From: Deltaproteobacteria bacterium
GTDB lineage: Bacteria; Desulfobacterota; Syntrophia; Syntrophales; UBA5619
Reading direction: 5' to 3'
DNA length: 11,675 nucleotides
NCBI GenBank assembly: GCA_026388345.1
Contig: JAPLJY010000106.1
Location: 1-11,675, forward strand
A program made the translations under genes and the position numbers. Under the pieces are notes generated by a model, which saw only the letters and a list, made by a program, of their open reading frames with translations, had not been told where the DNA came from and did not search any database. Of the stretch, positions 1 to 6,779 are shown in pieces. Positions within the stretch are counted from its first letter, which is position 1, and each line of letters begins with the position of its first letter.

Positions 1-675
1 TCCTTCTGCCGCGAACAGGGGGTCCCCGTGATTCCGGGGGTGAATTCGCCGACGCAGATCGAAGCGGCGATGGAATGCGGCCTCCGTGTCATGAAGTTCT
101 TTCCCGCGGAGGAATCGGGGGGCGCCGCCTTTCTGAAGGCCGTCGCTGCTCCCTACGAGGGGATCCGGTTCATCCCGACCGGCGGGATCAACGCGGCAAA
201 CCTCGTCTCCTATCTCTCCTTGAAAAACGTTATCGCCTGCGGCGGGAGCTGGATGGTGAAGACGGGACTCATCTCGGCGGGAAAATTCGAGGAGATCACG
301 AGATTAACAAAGGAGGCGGTCCGCGTCTTGCTCGGCTTTGAGCTTGCCCATGTGGGAATCAACGGGGAATACAGCGAAAATGCAGGCAAAAGCGTGGAAC
401 TCTTTTCCCGCCTGTTCCATTTCCCCGTCGCGGAAGGCGAGGGCTCCTTTTTTCTCGGGGAGAAGGAAATCGAGATCATGAAGGGTTCCGGTCGCGGTGA
501 AAAAGGGCACCTCGCCTTTGCGACAAACGATGTCGGGAGGGCGCTCTTCTACCTCGGCCGGCAGGGAATCTGGCCTGTTGCGGGAACGGAGAAGGAAAAG
601 GACGGAAAGACGATCCTCGTTTACCTGGACCGGGAGATCGCGGGATTCGCGATCCATCTTCGGCAGAAAGGGTAG
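1..675 (+). CDS. eda: KDPG/KHG aldolase with C-terminal VOC-like domain (5' partial)
   Basis: Class I 2-keto-3-deoxy-6-phosphogluconate aldolase, cleaving KDPG to pyruvate and glyceraldehyde-3-phosphate in the cytoplasm; last step of the uronate route encoded downstream. The frame is open from base 1, so the true start lies upstream and the GTG at 28 is internal. Visible family motifs are PGVNSPTQI, the Schiff-base lysine in MKFFPAE (Lys codon 94-96), the phosphate-loop-like PTGGI and the terminal GGSWMV. The aldolase part ends near base 330. About 110 more residues follow (bases ~340-672) and look like a VOC/glyoxalase-fold module: HVGIN start, a GEKEIEIMK strand, HLAFAT, and an AIHLRQ end. 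Stand-alone Eda is about 210 residues, so this is a fusion. The role of the VOC part is unknown to me; it may be structural or degenerate. Only 9 bases separate its TAG stop from kdgK, indicating one transcript. Confidence 0.9.
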   Translation, partial: SFCREQGVPVIPGVNSPTQIEAAMECGLRVMKFFPAEESGGAAFLKAVAAPYEGIRFIPTGGINAANLVSYLSLKNVIACGGSWMVKTGLISAGKFEEITRLTKEAVRVLLGFELAHVGINGEYSENAGKSVELFSRLFHFPVAEGEGSFFLGEKEIEIMKGSGRGEKGHLAFATNDVGRALFYLGRQGIWPVAGTEKEKDGKTILVYLDREIAGFAIHLRQKG

Positions 676-684
676 TGGATTCCT

Positions 685-1713
685 ATGAAAAAGATCATTA
701 CCTTCGGCGAGATCATGCTGAGACTGAAGGCGCCGGGCAGCGAGAGGTTCTTCCAGAGCCCGTCGCTTGAGGCGACCTTCGGGGGAGGGGAGGCGAATGT
801 GGCCGTGGGGCTGGCCCGTTTCGGAATGGACGCCGCCTTCGTGAGCCTGATCCCCGCGAACCGGATCGGGGACGCCTGTGTTGCGGAGCTGCGCAAACAG
901 GGGGTGGACGTCTCCCGCATCGTCCGGAAAGGAAAACGGCTCGGCATCTATTTCCTGGAAGCCGGGGCCAACCAGCGTCCTTCCGTCGTCATCTATGATC
1001 GGGCGCATTCAGCAATCGCGGAGGCGGCCCGCGGGGAGATCCCCTGGGATGGGGTCTTTGCCGGGGCCGAATGGTTTCACATCTCCGGGATCACGCCTGC
1101 GATCTCCGAATCCGCAGCCCTGCTCTCCCTGGAGGCGGTTCTGAATGCGAAGGGGAAGGGGCTGACCGTCTCCTGCGATCTGAATTACCGGAAGAATCTC
1201 TGGAAATACGGCCGGACGGCACAGGAGGTGATGACGGAAATCGTGAAACACACGGATATGGTCATGGCCAACGAAGAGGACTGCCAGAAGGCCCTGGGCA
1301 TCTCAGCCGATTCGGATGTCGAATCCGGGAAGGTGGAAGCGGATCACTACCGGAGGCTCACGGACAAGGTGCTGGAACGGTTTCCGGATCTCAGAAAGAT
1401 CGCGGTGACCTTGCGGGAAAGCCATTCGGCGGACCACAACGGTTGGTCGGCGGTCCTGAACAACCGGGATGAATTCCTGGTTTCGCGGAAATACGACATC
1501 CGGAACATCGTGGACCGGGTGGGAACCGGGGACTCTTTTGCAGCGGGGCTGATCTACGGCCTCCATGCGCTGAAATCGGATCGGGATACCCTGGAGTTTG
1601 CGGTGGCCGCCTCCTGTCTGAAACATTCGATCCCAGGGGATTTGCCGCTGCTTTCCCTGGAGGAGGTCAAAAGCCTGGTCGGGGGGGCCGGTTCGGGAAG
1701 GGTACAAAGATAA
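685..1713 (+). CDS. kdgK: 2-keto-3-deoxygluconate kinase (PfkB family)
   Basis: ATP-dependent kinase phosphorylating 2-keto-3-deoxygluconate (KDG) to KDPG, the substrate of the aldolase encoded just upstream. The 342-residue protein has the ribokinase/PfkB layout: N-terminal FGEIMLRL strand, substrate-side GGGEANVA at 33-40, central [10 protein letters not shown] (164-173), and the C-terminal PfkB signature [12 protein letters not shown] with GTGD anion hole at 280-283 and catalytic Asp283. The CDLNYR...LW block and the [16 protein letters not shown] tail are typical of KDG kinases rather than fructokinases. The ATG at 685 follows the aldolase stop by 9 bases; the ribosome site is weak (AAGGG near 668-672), so translational coupling is likely. 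Fructokinase or 5-keto-2-deoxygluconate kinase are alternatives, but the neighbours favour KDG. Confidence 0.9.
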   Translation: MKKIITFGEIMLRLKAPGSERFFQSPSLEATFGGGEANVAVGLARFGMDAAFVSLIPANRIGDACVAELRKQGVDVSRIVRKGKRLGIYFLEAGANQRPSVVIYDRAHSAIAEAARGEIPWDGVFAGAEWFHISGITPAISESAALLSLEAVLNAKGKGLTVSCDLNYRKNLWKYGRTAQEVMTEIVKHTDMVMANEEDCQKALGISADSDVESGKVEADHYRRLTDKVLERFPDLRKIAVTLRESHSADHNGWSAVLNNRDEFLVSRKYDIRNIVDRVGTGDSFAAGLIYGLHALKSDRDTLEFAVAASCLKHSIPGDLPLLSLEEVKSLVGGAGSGRVQR

Positions 1714-1752
1714 AAAAAGGAGAAATACCTGGACACAGGAAAGGAGAAACAC
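1714..1752 (+). promoter_or_regulatory. Duplicated Shine-Dalgarno upstream of kduI
   Basis: The 39-base kdgK-kduI gap contains two near-identical AAAGGAGAAA(T/C)AC blocks, at about 1716-1728 and 1740-1752. The second is correctly spaced for the kduI ATG. The first would serve only an in-frame CTG at 1729, which would add eight residues. The pattern looks like a local duplication of the ribosome binding site. Confidence 0.45.
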
Positions 1753-2583
1753 ATGGAAATCCGTCATGCCATTCATCCGGAGCACGTGAAAACACTGGAT
1801 ACCCAAAAGATATGCGAGCAGTTTCTGGTGAAGGATCTCTTCGTACGGGACCGCCTGAATATGGTCTACAGCCACATCGACCGGATCATCGCCGGGGGCG
1901 TCTGTCCGGTGAAAGGAACCGTTGAGCTCCAGGGGTCCAAGGAACTGGGCGCCGATTTTTTTCTGCAGCGCCGGGAGATGGGTATCGTCAACATCGGCGC
2001 CGCCGGCGTCGTTTCCGTCGACGGGAAGGGGTATGAACTGGGGAACAAGGAGTGCCTCTACATCGGCATGGGCGCGAAGGAGGTCTCCTTCGCGAGCGCC
2101 AACCAGGACCATCCGGCCGAGTTTTACTTCAACAGCGCGCCGGCCCATGCGGCTTACCCCATCGTGAAGATCACTCTGGCCGATGCCCAGAGGCTCGATC
2201 TGGGCGATCCGCTGAAGGCGAACGTCCGGACGGTTTACCAGCTCATCCACCCCAAGGTGCTCAAGAGCTGCCAGCTTGTCCTGGGTCTCACCGTTCTGGC
2301 GCCGGGCAGCGTCTGGAACTCGATGCCCTGCCACACCCACGACCGGCGGATGGAGATCTACTTCTATTTCGACATGCCAGCCGACTCTGTGATTTTCCAC
2401 CTCATGGGGGAGCCGAATGAGACGCGGCATGTCGTCGTCCGCGACAGGCAGGCCGTTATCTCGCCGAGCTGGTCCATCCACTCGGGGGTGGGGACCGGCA
2501 GCTACACCTTCATCTGGGGGATGGTCGGGGAGAATCAGACCTTCACGGACATGGACGATGTGCCCATGTCAGCATTGAAGTAG
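1753..2583 (+). CDS. kduI: 5-keto-4-deoxyuronate isomerase
   Basis: Zinc-dependent cupin-type isomerase converting 5-keto-4-deoxyuronate (DKI) to 2,5-diketo-3-deoxygluconate (DKII), between KdgF and KduD in unsaturated uronate breakdown. Length 276 residues, close to the 278 of E. coli KduI. The metal ligands are intact: His194 and His196 in CHTHDRRME, Glu201, and His243 in WSIHSGVG. Other family hallmarks are the N-terminal EIRHAIHPEHVKTLDT block, REMGIVNIG, and the ending GMVGENQTFTDMDDV. The ATG at 1753 has a good Shine-Dalgarno, AAGGAG at 1741-1746, six bases away. A second SD-like copy lies at 1717-1722 with an in-frame CTG at 1729; I prefer the ATG, which matches the family N-terminus. 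It follows kdgK by 39 bases, same operon. Confidence 0.95.
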   Translation: MEIRHAIHPEHVKTLDTQKICEQFLVKDLFVRDRLNMVYSHIDRIIAGGVCPVKGTVELQGSKELGADFFLQRREMGIVNIGAAGVVSVDGKGYELGNKECLYIGMGAKEVSFASANQDHPAEFYFNSAPAHAAYPIVKITLADAQRLDLGDPLKANVRTVYQLIHPKVLKSCQLVLGLTVLAPGSVWNSMPCHTHDRRMEIYFYFDMPADSVIFHLMGEPNETRHVVVRDRQAVISPSWSIHSGVGTGSYTFIWGMVGENQTFTDMDDVPMSALK

Positions 2584-2616
2584 AACACCCGGTTCATAAA
2601 TAATAAGGAGACCATC

Positions 2617-3402
2617 ATGGTACTAGATCGTTTCAGCCTTAAAGGTAAAGTGGCTTTCATTACCGGTGCATCCTACGGCATCGGGTTCGCGATCGCCAAG
2701 GCGTACGTTGAGGCGGGCGCAAAAATCGTTTTCAACGATATCAAGCAGGATCTGGTCGATAAGGGATTGGCTGCGTATGAAGAAGCAGGTATCAAAACCC
2801 GCGGCTACGTCTGCGATGTGACCGATGAAAATGCCGTCAATGAAACCGTGAAGAAGATCGAGAAGGAAGTCGGTGTCATAGACATTCTCGTGAACAATGC
2901 CGGCATTATCAGACGCATTCCGATGTTGGAAATGAGCGCTGCCGAGTTCAGACAGGTGATTGACGTGGATCTCAATGCGCCTTTCATCGTGTCAAAGGCA
3001 GTCATCCCCTCCATGATCAGGAAGGGGCACGGAAAGATCATCAACCTCTGTTCGATGATGAGCGAACTCGGACGTGAGACCGTTTCCGCCTATGCCGCTG
3101 CCAAGGGCGGGCTCAAGATGCTCACCCGAAACATCTGCTCTGAGTATGGTGCCCAGAACATCCAGTGCAACGGTATCGGGCCCGGGTATATCGCAACACC
3201 TCAGACCGCTCCGTTGCGCGTTGATGGTCATCCGTTCAACAGCTTCCTCATCGCCAAGACGCCTGCAGGTCGCTGGGGGACGACGGAAGATCTCACGGGA
3301 CCCGCGGTCTTCCTGGCTTCCGATGCGTCAAATTTCGTCAACGGACATATCCTATATGTTGACGGAGGCATTCTCGCCTATATCGGCAAGCAACCGTCGT
3401 AA
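2617..3402 (+). CDS. kduD: KduD-role SDR oxidoreductase, gluconate 5-dehydrogenase-like
   Basis: Classical short-chain dehydrogenase/reductase, 261 residues, placed directly after kduI, so its probable role is NAD(P)H-dependent reduction of 2,5-diketo-3-deoxygluconate to KDG. Cofactor motif TGASYGIG at 16-23, NNAG at 93-96, catalytic tetrad Asn120, Ser146, Tyr159 and Lys163. It is not the canonical KduD subtype: instead of the usual YVNGYTIAVDGGWLAR-like end it finishes GHILYVDGGILAYIGKQPS. With ASYGIGFAIA and SMMSELGRETVSAYAAAKGG, this resembles from memory the gluconate 5-dehydrogenase-type SDRs of Bacteroidota. Codon choice is more AT-rich in parts (about 50% GC in hand-counted lines, against about 65% in kduI). 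SD AAGGAG at 2605-2610, six bases from ATG. A canonical kduD tail survives at 3480-3569, so this copy may be a horizontally acquired replacement. Gluconate/5-ketogluconate activity is the alternative. Confidence 0.88.
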   Translation: MVLDRFSLKGKVAFITGASYGIGFAIAKAYVEAGAKIVFNDIKQDLVDKGLAAYEEAGIKTRGYVCDVTDENAVNETVKKIEKEVGVIDILVNNAGIIRRIPMLEMSAAEFRQVIDVDLNAPFIVSKAVIPSMIRKGHGKIINLCSMMSELGRETVSAYAAAKGGLKMLTRNICSEYGAQNIQCNGIGPGYIATPQTAPLRVDGHPFNSFLIAKTPAGRWGTTEDLTGPAVFLASDASNFVNGHILYVDGGILAYIGKQPS

Positions 3403-3479
3403 TATTCAGAACCAATGAGCAAAGGGACAGTTAGTACATTTAGGAACTTTTGCAGTAAAGAGATAATGAGTTTTATCTA
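3403..3479. other. AT-rich junction segment between two kduD-type sequences
   Basis: About 77 bases of conspicuously AT-rich DNA (the line 3421-3480 is only about 30% G+C by count) between the stop of the intact SDR gene and the remnant kduD tail. It includes GGGACAGTTAGTACATTTAG at 3424-3443, which has the look of an insertion-sequence end, but no matching inverted copy or transposase occurs in the window. I treat it as a recombination junction of unknown origin. Confidence 0.35.
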
Positions 3480-3569
3480 ATGGGCCCTGTGGTTTTGCTC
3501 TCTTTTGAGGTTTCCGGGTACGTCAACGGCTATATGATCGCCATCGATGGCGGGTGGCTCGCGAGGTAA
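3480..3569 (+). pseudogene. kduD: Remnant 3' end of a canonical kduD (29 codons)
   Basis: Reading from 3480, the frame encodes MGPVVLLSFEVS followed by GYVNGYMIAIDGGWLAR and a TAA at 3567-3569. This aligns without gaps to the last 28 residues of canonical KduD proteins (the GPAVFLAS...YVNGYTIAVDGGWLAR pattern of E. coli KduD, recalled from memory). An in-frame TAA at 3456-3458 lies upstream, and nothing before about 3470 resembles an SDR in this frame, so there is no Rossmann fold or catalytic site. It is the preserved tail of a deleted gene. The intact SDR gene upstream ends quite differently, so this is not a duplication of it. Local GC returns to the high level of the other genes at about this point. 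Confidence 0.8.
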
Positions 3570-3639
3570 AAACGTTTTTCCCGGCCCGACGGCTTGTTTT
3601 TTCATGAGGGTTGGGAGACGGGACAAATTCCAAAAAATG

Positions 3640-3668
3640 TTGACAGGCGCAAAAGGTTTTGTTATAAG
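3640..3668 (+). promoter_or_regulatory. Strong sigma70-type promoter of the TRAP/uxaC gene set
   Basis: A perfect -35 TTGACA at 3640-3645 and a -10 TATAAG at 3663-3668 (5 of 6 to consensus) are separated by exactly 17 bases. The predicted start near 3675 gives a leader of about 160 bases before dctP. It probably drives dctP-Q-M and perhaps the downstream aldolase, PFK and uxaC genes. Confidence 0.75.
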
Positions 3669-3675
3669 TAATGCG

Positions 3676-3692
3676 GTTTCGCAATGCGGAAC
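3676..3692. promoter_or_regulatory. IclR-like palindromic operator at the transcription start
   Basis: GTTTCGC-AAT-GCGGAAC is a 17-base inverted repeat (6 of 7 half-site positions symmetric) immediately downstream of the -10 and covering the predicted start site. Its form resembles the GTTTCGCATTGCGAAAC-like sites used by several IclR-family regulators, the family to which KdgR belongs. Its position would suit repression. No regulator gene is visible in the window. Confidence 0.55.
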
Positions 3693-3729
3693 ATGTCTCT
3701 TACGGCGGCTGCGTTTTAGGGAGGGGAGG

Positions 3730-3774
3730 ATGAGGAGAGACGGTGTTATCGGTGAGGTCATCATCTTCCTCTAA
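3730..3774 (+). CDS. Possible 14-codon leader ORF in the dctP 5' UTR
   Basis: A short frame encoding MRRDGVIGEVIIFL and ending in TAA lies between the promoter and dctP. It has a strong purine-rich ribosome site (AGGGAGG at 3718-3724, five bases before the ATG). It is within the predicted transcript and ends 62 bases before the dctP ATG. It could be a regulatory leader peptide or a chance frame; the purine-rich tract may favour ribosome loading by itself. No known leader-peptide motif is recognisable. Confidence 0.25.
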   Translation: MRRDGVIGEVIIFL

Positions 3775-3836
3775 GGTATATGTGAAGACAAACTCATTTT
3801 TAAAAGACTGTTGCCATCAAGAAAGGGAGGATCTGT

Positions 3837-4844
3837 ATGAAACATTTTAAGCGTTCTGTTCTGGTCATCATGAGTATGATTGCAATCACGTTCGGCTTCA
3901 GCTTCGTCGCGGTCAGTTTTGCCGCGTCGGATTCAATGGTGCTCAAGCTCTCCGAGATCCACGGCAAGGGTTATCCCACCGAGCTTGCCGACGAGGAGTT
4001 CGCCCGTCTCGTCAATCTCTACTCGAAGGGGCAGATCAAGGTGGACGTCTTCCCCGGCGGGCAGATCTCCGGCGATGAGAAGGTCGTCATCGAGCAGGTC
4101 AAGATCGGCGCCATCGCCATCGCCCGCGTCAGCTCCGGCGCCCTGGGCTCCTTCAATCCCCAGCTCAACGTCTTCGCGCTGCCCTTCGTCTTCGATTCGA
4201 AGGATCACATGTGGGCTTTCCTGAACGGGAAAGCAGGCCAGAAGATGCTGGCGGATCTGGCCCCATCGGGATTTGTCGGTCTCTGCTGGTATGACGGCGG
4301 CGCTCGCTCCTTCTATGCCAACTACCCGCTCAACACGATTGCAGACCTCAAGGGAAAGAAGTTCCGCGTCATGCCCAACGCCATCCTCGTGAAGATGGTC
4401 GAGGCCATGGGCGCGAGCGCCGTTCCGATGGGCGCCGGACAGGTCTTCAGCGCGATCCAGACCAAGGTCATCGACGGCGCCGAGAACAACGCGCCTTCGC
4501 TCATCTCCTTCAACCACTACCAGGTCGCGAAGTACTACATGCTCGACGAGCATCTCCGCCTTCCCGAGGTCCTCTTCATGAGCAAGATGGTCTGGGACAA
4601 GCTCAGCAAGGACCAGCAGGCCGCCCTCCGCAAGGCTGCCGTCGAGACCGTTAAATTCCAGCGTGCGAAGTGGGATGCCTACGAAATCGAGGCCCTCAAC
4701 AAGATCAAGGCGGAAGGTGAGATCGTCGTCGAGATTAAGGATAACACCCCCTTCCGGGACGCGGTGAAGCAGCTGCTTGCCGAGGAGTCGCCGAAGTTCG
4801 CCGAAACGCTCAAGGAGATCAATGCGGCCAAACCGAAGAAATAA
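3837..4844 (+). CDS. dctP: TRAP transporter periplasmic substrate-binding protein, DctP family
   Basis: Extracytoplasmic solute receptor of a tripartite ATP-independent transporter; binds an organic acid, here probably a hexuronate, and delivers it to the membrane subunits. The 335-residue protein starts with a signal peptide (MKHFKR, hydrophobic 8-27, predicted cleavage after SFA near residue 29). Typical DctP blocks follow: GQIKVDVFPGGQISGD, PQLNVFALPFVF (about 108-119), SFYANYPLNTIADLKGKKFRVMPN with Arg177 as the expected carboxylate-binding arginine, and the QTKVIDGAENN helix region (about 208-218). SD GGGAGG six bases before the ATG. It is the first gene after the strong promoter and the IclR-like site. 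Uronate specificity is inferred from the neighbours; the family also carries C4-dicarboxylates and other acids. Confidence 0.92.
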   Translation: MKHFKRSVLVIMSMIAITFGFSFVAVSFAASDSMVLKLSEIHGKGYPTELADEEFARLVNLYSKGQIKVDVFPGGQISGDEKVVIEQVKIGAIAIARVSSGALGSFNPQLNVFALPFVFDSKDHMWAFLNGKAGQKMLADLAPSGFVGLCWYDGGARSFYANYPLNTIADLKGKKFRVMPNAILVKMVEAMGASAVPMGAGQVFSAIQTKVIDGAENNAPSLISFNHYQVAKYYMLDEHLRLPEVLFMSKMVWDKLSKDQQAALRKAAVETVKFQRAKWDAYEIEALNKIKAEGEIVVEIKDNTPFRDAVKQLLAEESPKFAETLKEINAAKPKK

Positions 4845-4868
4845 AGAAGGATCGATCCTGTAACGATT

Positions 4869-4911
4869 GAGGCGGGGTCCTGAGCGAGAGGGCCCCGCCT
4901 CTGACCTTTTT
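4869..4911 (+). terminator. Intercistronic hairpin after dctP (partial terminator or RNA stabiliser)
   Basis: A 12-pair stem (4869-4880 with 4890-4901, one G-T wobble) and 9-base loop follow the dctP stop, with five T residues beginning at 4907 after a short spacer. Placed between dctP and dctQ, it is well suited to give more binding protein than membrane subunits, by partial termination or by protecting the dctP mRNA 3' end. Confidence 0.65.
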
Positions 4912-4940
4912 CATTCATCATTGGTGCAAGGAGGCTTCCC

Positions 4941-5465
4941 GTGCCCGAAAAGAGAGGTCGCGTGCGGAATTTTTTCGTGACGATCGACAAGGCCATCGAT
5001 GGCTTCTGTATCATCCTGCTGGTGGCCATGATCCTGATCGTCGTTATGGCGGTCATCACCCGCAAGGGGTTCGGCTGGATGTTCGCCTGGTCCGAGGAGA
5101 TCACCCTCCTGTGTCTGACCTGGTTCACCTTCATGGGCATCGCGGTCGGCTTCCGCGAGCGGCTCCACCTCAGCATGGAGATGATCGACATCGATAAGTT
5201 ACCCCCGAAGGTGCTATGGGTCACCGACCGCTTCATCGATCTGGTCACCTTTTTCTTCGGCCTCTACCTCGTCATCTACGGCTGGAACTTCGCGATGATG
5301 ATGCGGGGATCGATCCTTTCGGCGACCGAGATGCCGAACCTGGTTCAGTACATCGTCATGCCGATCACCGGAGTCATGACCTGCATCTACGCGGCGCTCC
5401 AGTTCCTGGGCCACGACCTGCGCCGGTACAACGTCATAGAAGAGGAGATCAAACGCGATGCCTAG
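4941..5465 (+). CDS. dctQ: TRAP transporter small membrane subunit, DctQ family
   Basis: The small integral membrane component that pairs with DctM. 174 residues with four predicted transmembrane helices (about 20-40, 52-71, 98-119 and 135-156). Family hallmarks are WSEEITLLCLTWFTFMG (50-66) followed by GFRERLHLSMEM. Start chosen at GTG 4941: it has a near-perfect SD AAGGAGG at 4928-4934, six bases upstream, and gives a full-length DctQ. The 3' end overlaps dctM by 8 bases (5458-5465), so the two membrane subunits are translationally coupled. Confidence 0.92.
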   Translation: MPEKRGRVRNFFVTIDKAIDGFCIILLVAMILIVVMAVITRKGFGWMFAWSEEITLLCLTWFTFMGIAVGFRERLHLSMEMIDIDKLPPKVLWVTDRFIDLVTFFFGLYLVIYGWNFAMMMRGSILSATEMPNLVQYIVMPITGVMTCIYAALQFLGHDLRRYNVIEEEIKRDA

Positions 5466-6762
5466 CAATACGACAGCCATCTGGATCCTCTGCGTCACAT
5501 TCTGCGTGTTCCTGCTGCTGAGGTTCCCCGTTGCCTTGGTTCTGGTCATCTCCTCCATCGCCACGCTCTGGTATCTCGACATGCCTATCGTGGTCGTTGC
5601 GCAGCAGACGATCCAGGGCATCAACTTTTTTTCCCTCCTCGCGATCCCCTTCTTCATCATGACGGGGCAATTGCTCGGGGCCGGCGGCCTCGCCAACCGG
5701 ATCGTGGACTTTGCCAACGTCTTCGTCGGCCGGCTTCCCGGAGGGCTTTCCATCGTCAACTCGGTGGCCTGCATGTTTTTCGGGAACCTCTCCGGCTCCG
5801 CCGTGGCCGACACCTCGGCGATCGGCTCGGTGATGATCCCGATCATGGTGAAGAAAGGCTACTCACCCGAGTATGCAGTCGGCGTCACGATCTCTTCGGC
5901 GATCCAGGGCGTCGTCGTTCCCCCGAGCCACAACCTGGTGCTCTACTCGATCGTGGCATCGACCGTGATCGGCGGCATCTCGGTCAGCAAGCTCTTTATG
6001 GCGGGCATCATCCCGGGCTTCCTTTTGCTGATCTCCCTCTCGATCGTCGGTGTGATCATCTGCATCAAGCGCAAATACCCGAAGGGCGATCCGGTCGAAC
6101 TCAGGAAGGTTCCCATGATCGTCCTTCACGGATTCCTTTCGCTGACCCCGGCCGTCCTGATCCTCGGCTCGATCATCTTCGGCGTGGCGACCGCCACCGA
6201 GGCGGGGGCGCTGGCCGTCGTATATTCCTTCTGTCTCGGCTTCTTCGTCTACCGCGAGCTCAAGCCCAAACATCTCTGGCCCGTTCTGGTGCGGACGTTC
6301 CGTACGGTCCTCATGGTCTTTTTCCTGATCGGGGCCTCGGGCGCGTTCGGCTACGTCATGACGATCCTGCGCCTCCCCGACCTCATCACGCAGGGCTTTC
6401 TGCAGATCTCCGACACGACCTGGATCATCCTGCTGATGATCAACATCCTCCTCCTCCTCCTGGGCGGGCCAATGGATATGGCCCCGATGATCGTCATCCT
6501 GACGCCCATCCTGCTGCCCGTCTGCATGAAGCTCGGCATGGACCCGATCCAGTTCGGCCTCGTGCTGATCTTCAATGCGGGCATGGGGTTGCTGACGCCG
6601 CCGGTGGGAACGGTCCTCTTCGTGGGCTGCGCCATCGGGAAGGTGAGCGTGAACGCCGGCACGAAGGCGATGATGCCCTTCTTCCTGGCCATGATGATCG
6701 TCCTGGGGCTGATCACGTACTATCCGCCCCTCACCATGTGGCTCGCGGGCTTCGTGAGGTAA
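5458..6762 (+). CDS. dctM: TRAP transporter large permease subunit, DctM family
   Basis: Large membrane subunit forming the transport channel, importing the ligand released by DctP using an ion gradient. 434 residues, almost entirely hydrophobic with a dozen or so membrane segments, the usual length for the family. The diagnostic region GNLSGSAVADTSAIGSV plus MIPIMVKKGY is at 109-134, followed by VVPPSH (153-158), VATATEAGA and the C-terminal LTPPVGTVLFVG repeat motif. The ATG at 5458 overlaps the end of dctQ. The next gene starts 235 bases later. No strong terminator is visible there, so read-through into the aldolase gene is possible. Confidence 0.95.
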   Translation: MPSNTTAIWILCVTFCVFLLLRFPVALVLVISSIATLWYLDMPIVVVAQQTIQGINFFSLLAIPFFIMTGQLLGAGGLANRIVDFANVFVGRLPGGLSIVNSVACMFFGNLSGSAVADTSAIGSVMIPIMVKKGYSPEYAVGVTISSAIQGVVVPPSHNLVLYSIVASTVIGGISVSKLFMAGIIPGFLLLISLSIVGVIICIKRKYPKGDPVELRKVPMIVLHGFLSLTPAVLILGSIIFGVATATEAGALAVVYSFCLGFFVYRELKPKHLWPVLVRTFRTVLMVFFLIGASGAFGYVMTILRLPDLITQGFLQISDTTWIILLMINILLLLLGGPMDMAPMIVILTPILLPVCMKLGMDPIQFGLVLIFNAGMGLLTPPVGTVLFVGCAIGKVSVNAGTKAMMPFFLAMMIVLGLITYYPPLTMWLAGFVR

Positions 6763-6779
6763 GGCGGCCGGAGAACGGC

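Noticed and set aside
1303..2481. Long open frame (392 codons) on the - strand opposite kdgK-kduI
   Set aside because: It lies antisense to two clearly recognisable enzymes; high-GC codon usage keeps the opposite frame open.
3568..3579. Perfect A5CGT5 palindrome just after the remnant kduD stop
   Set aside because: A 12-base A/T-dominated palindrome is easily expected by chance and forms no stable hairpin without a loop.
3581..3602. Rho-independent terminator after the kduD remnant
   Set aside because: There is a T-run, but the possible stems are only about three base pairs, too weak to call.
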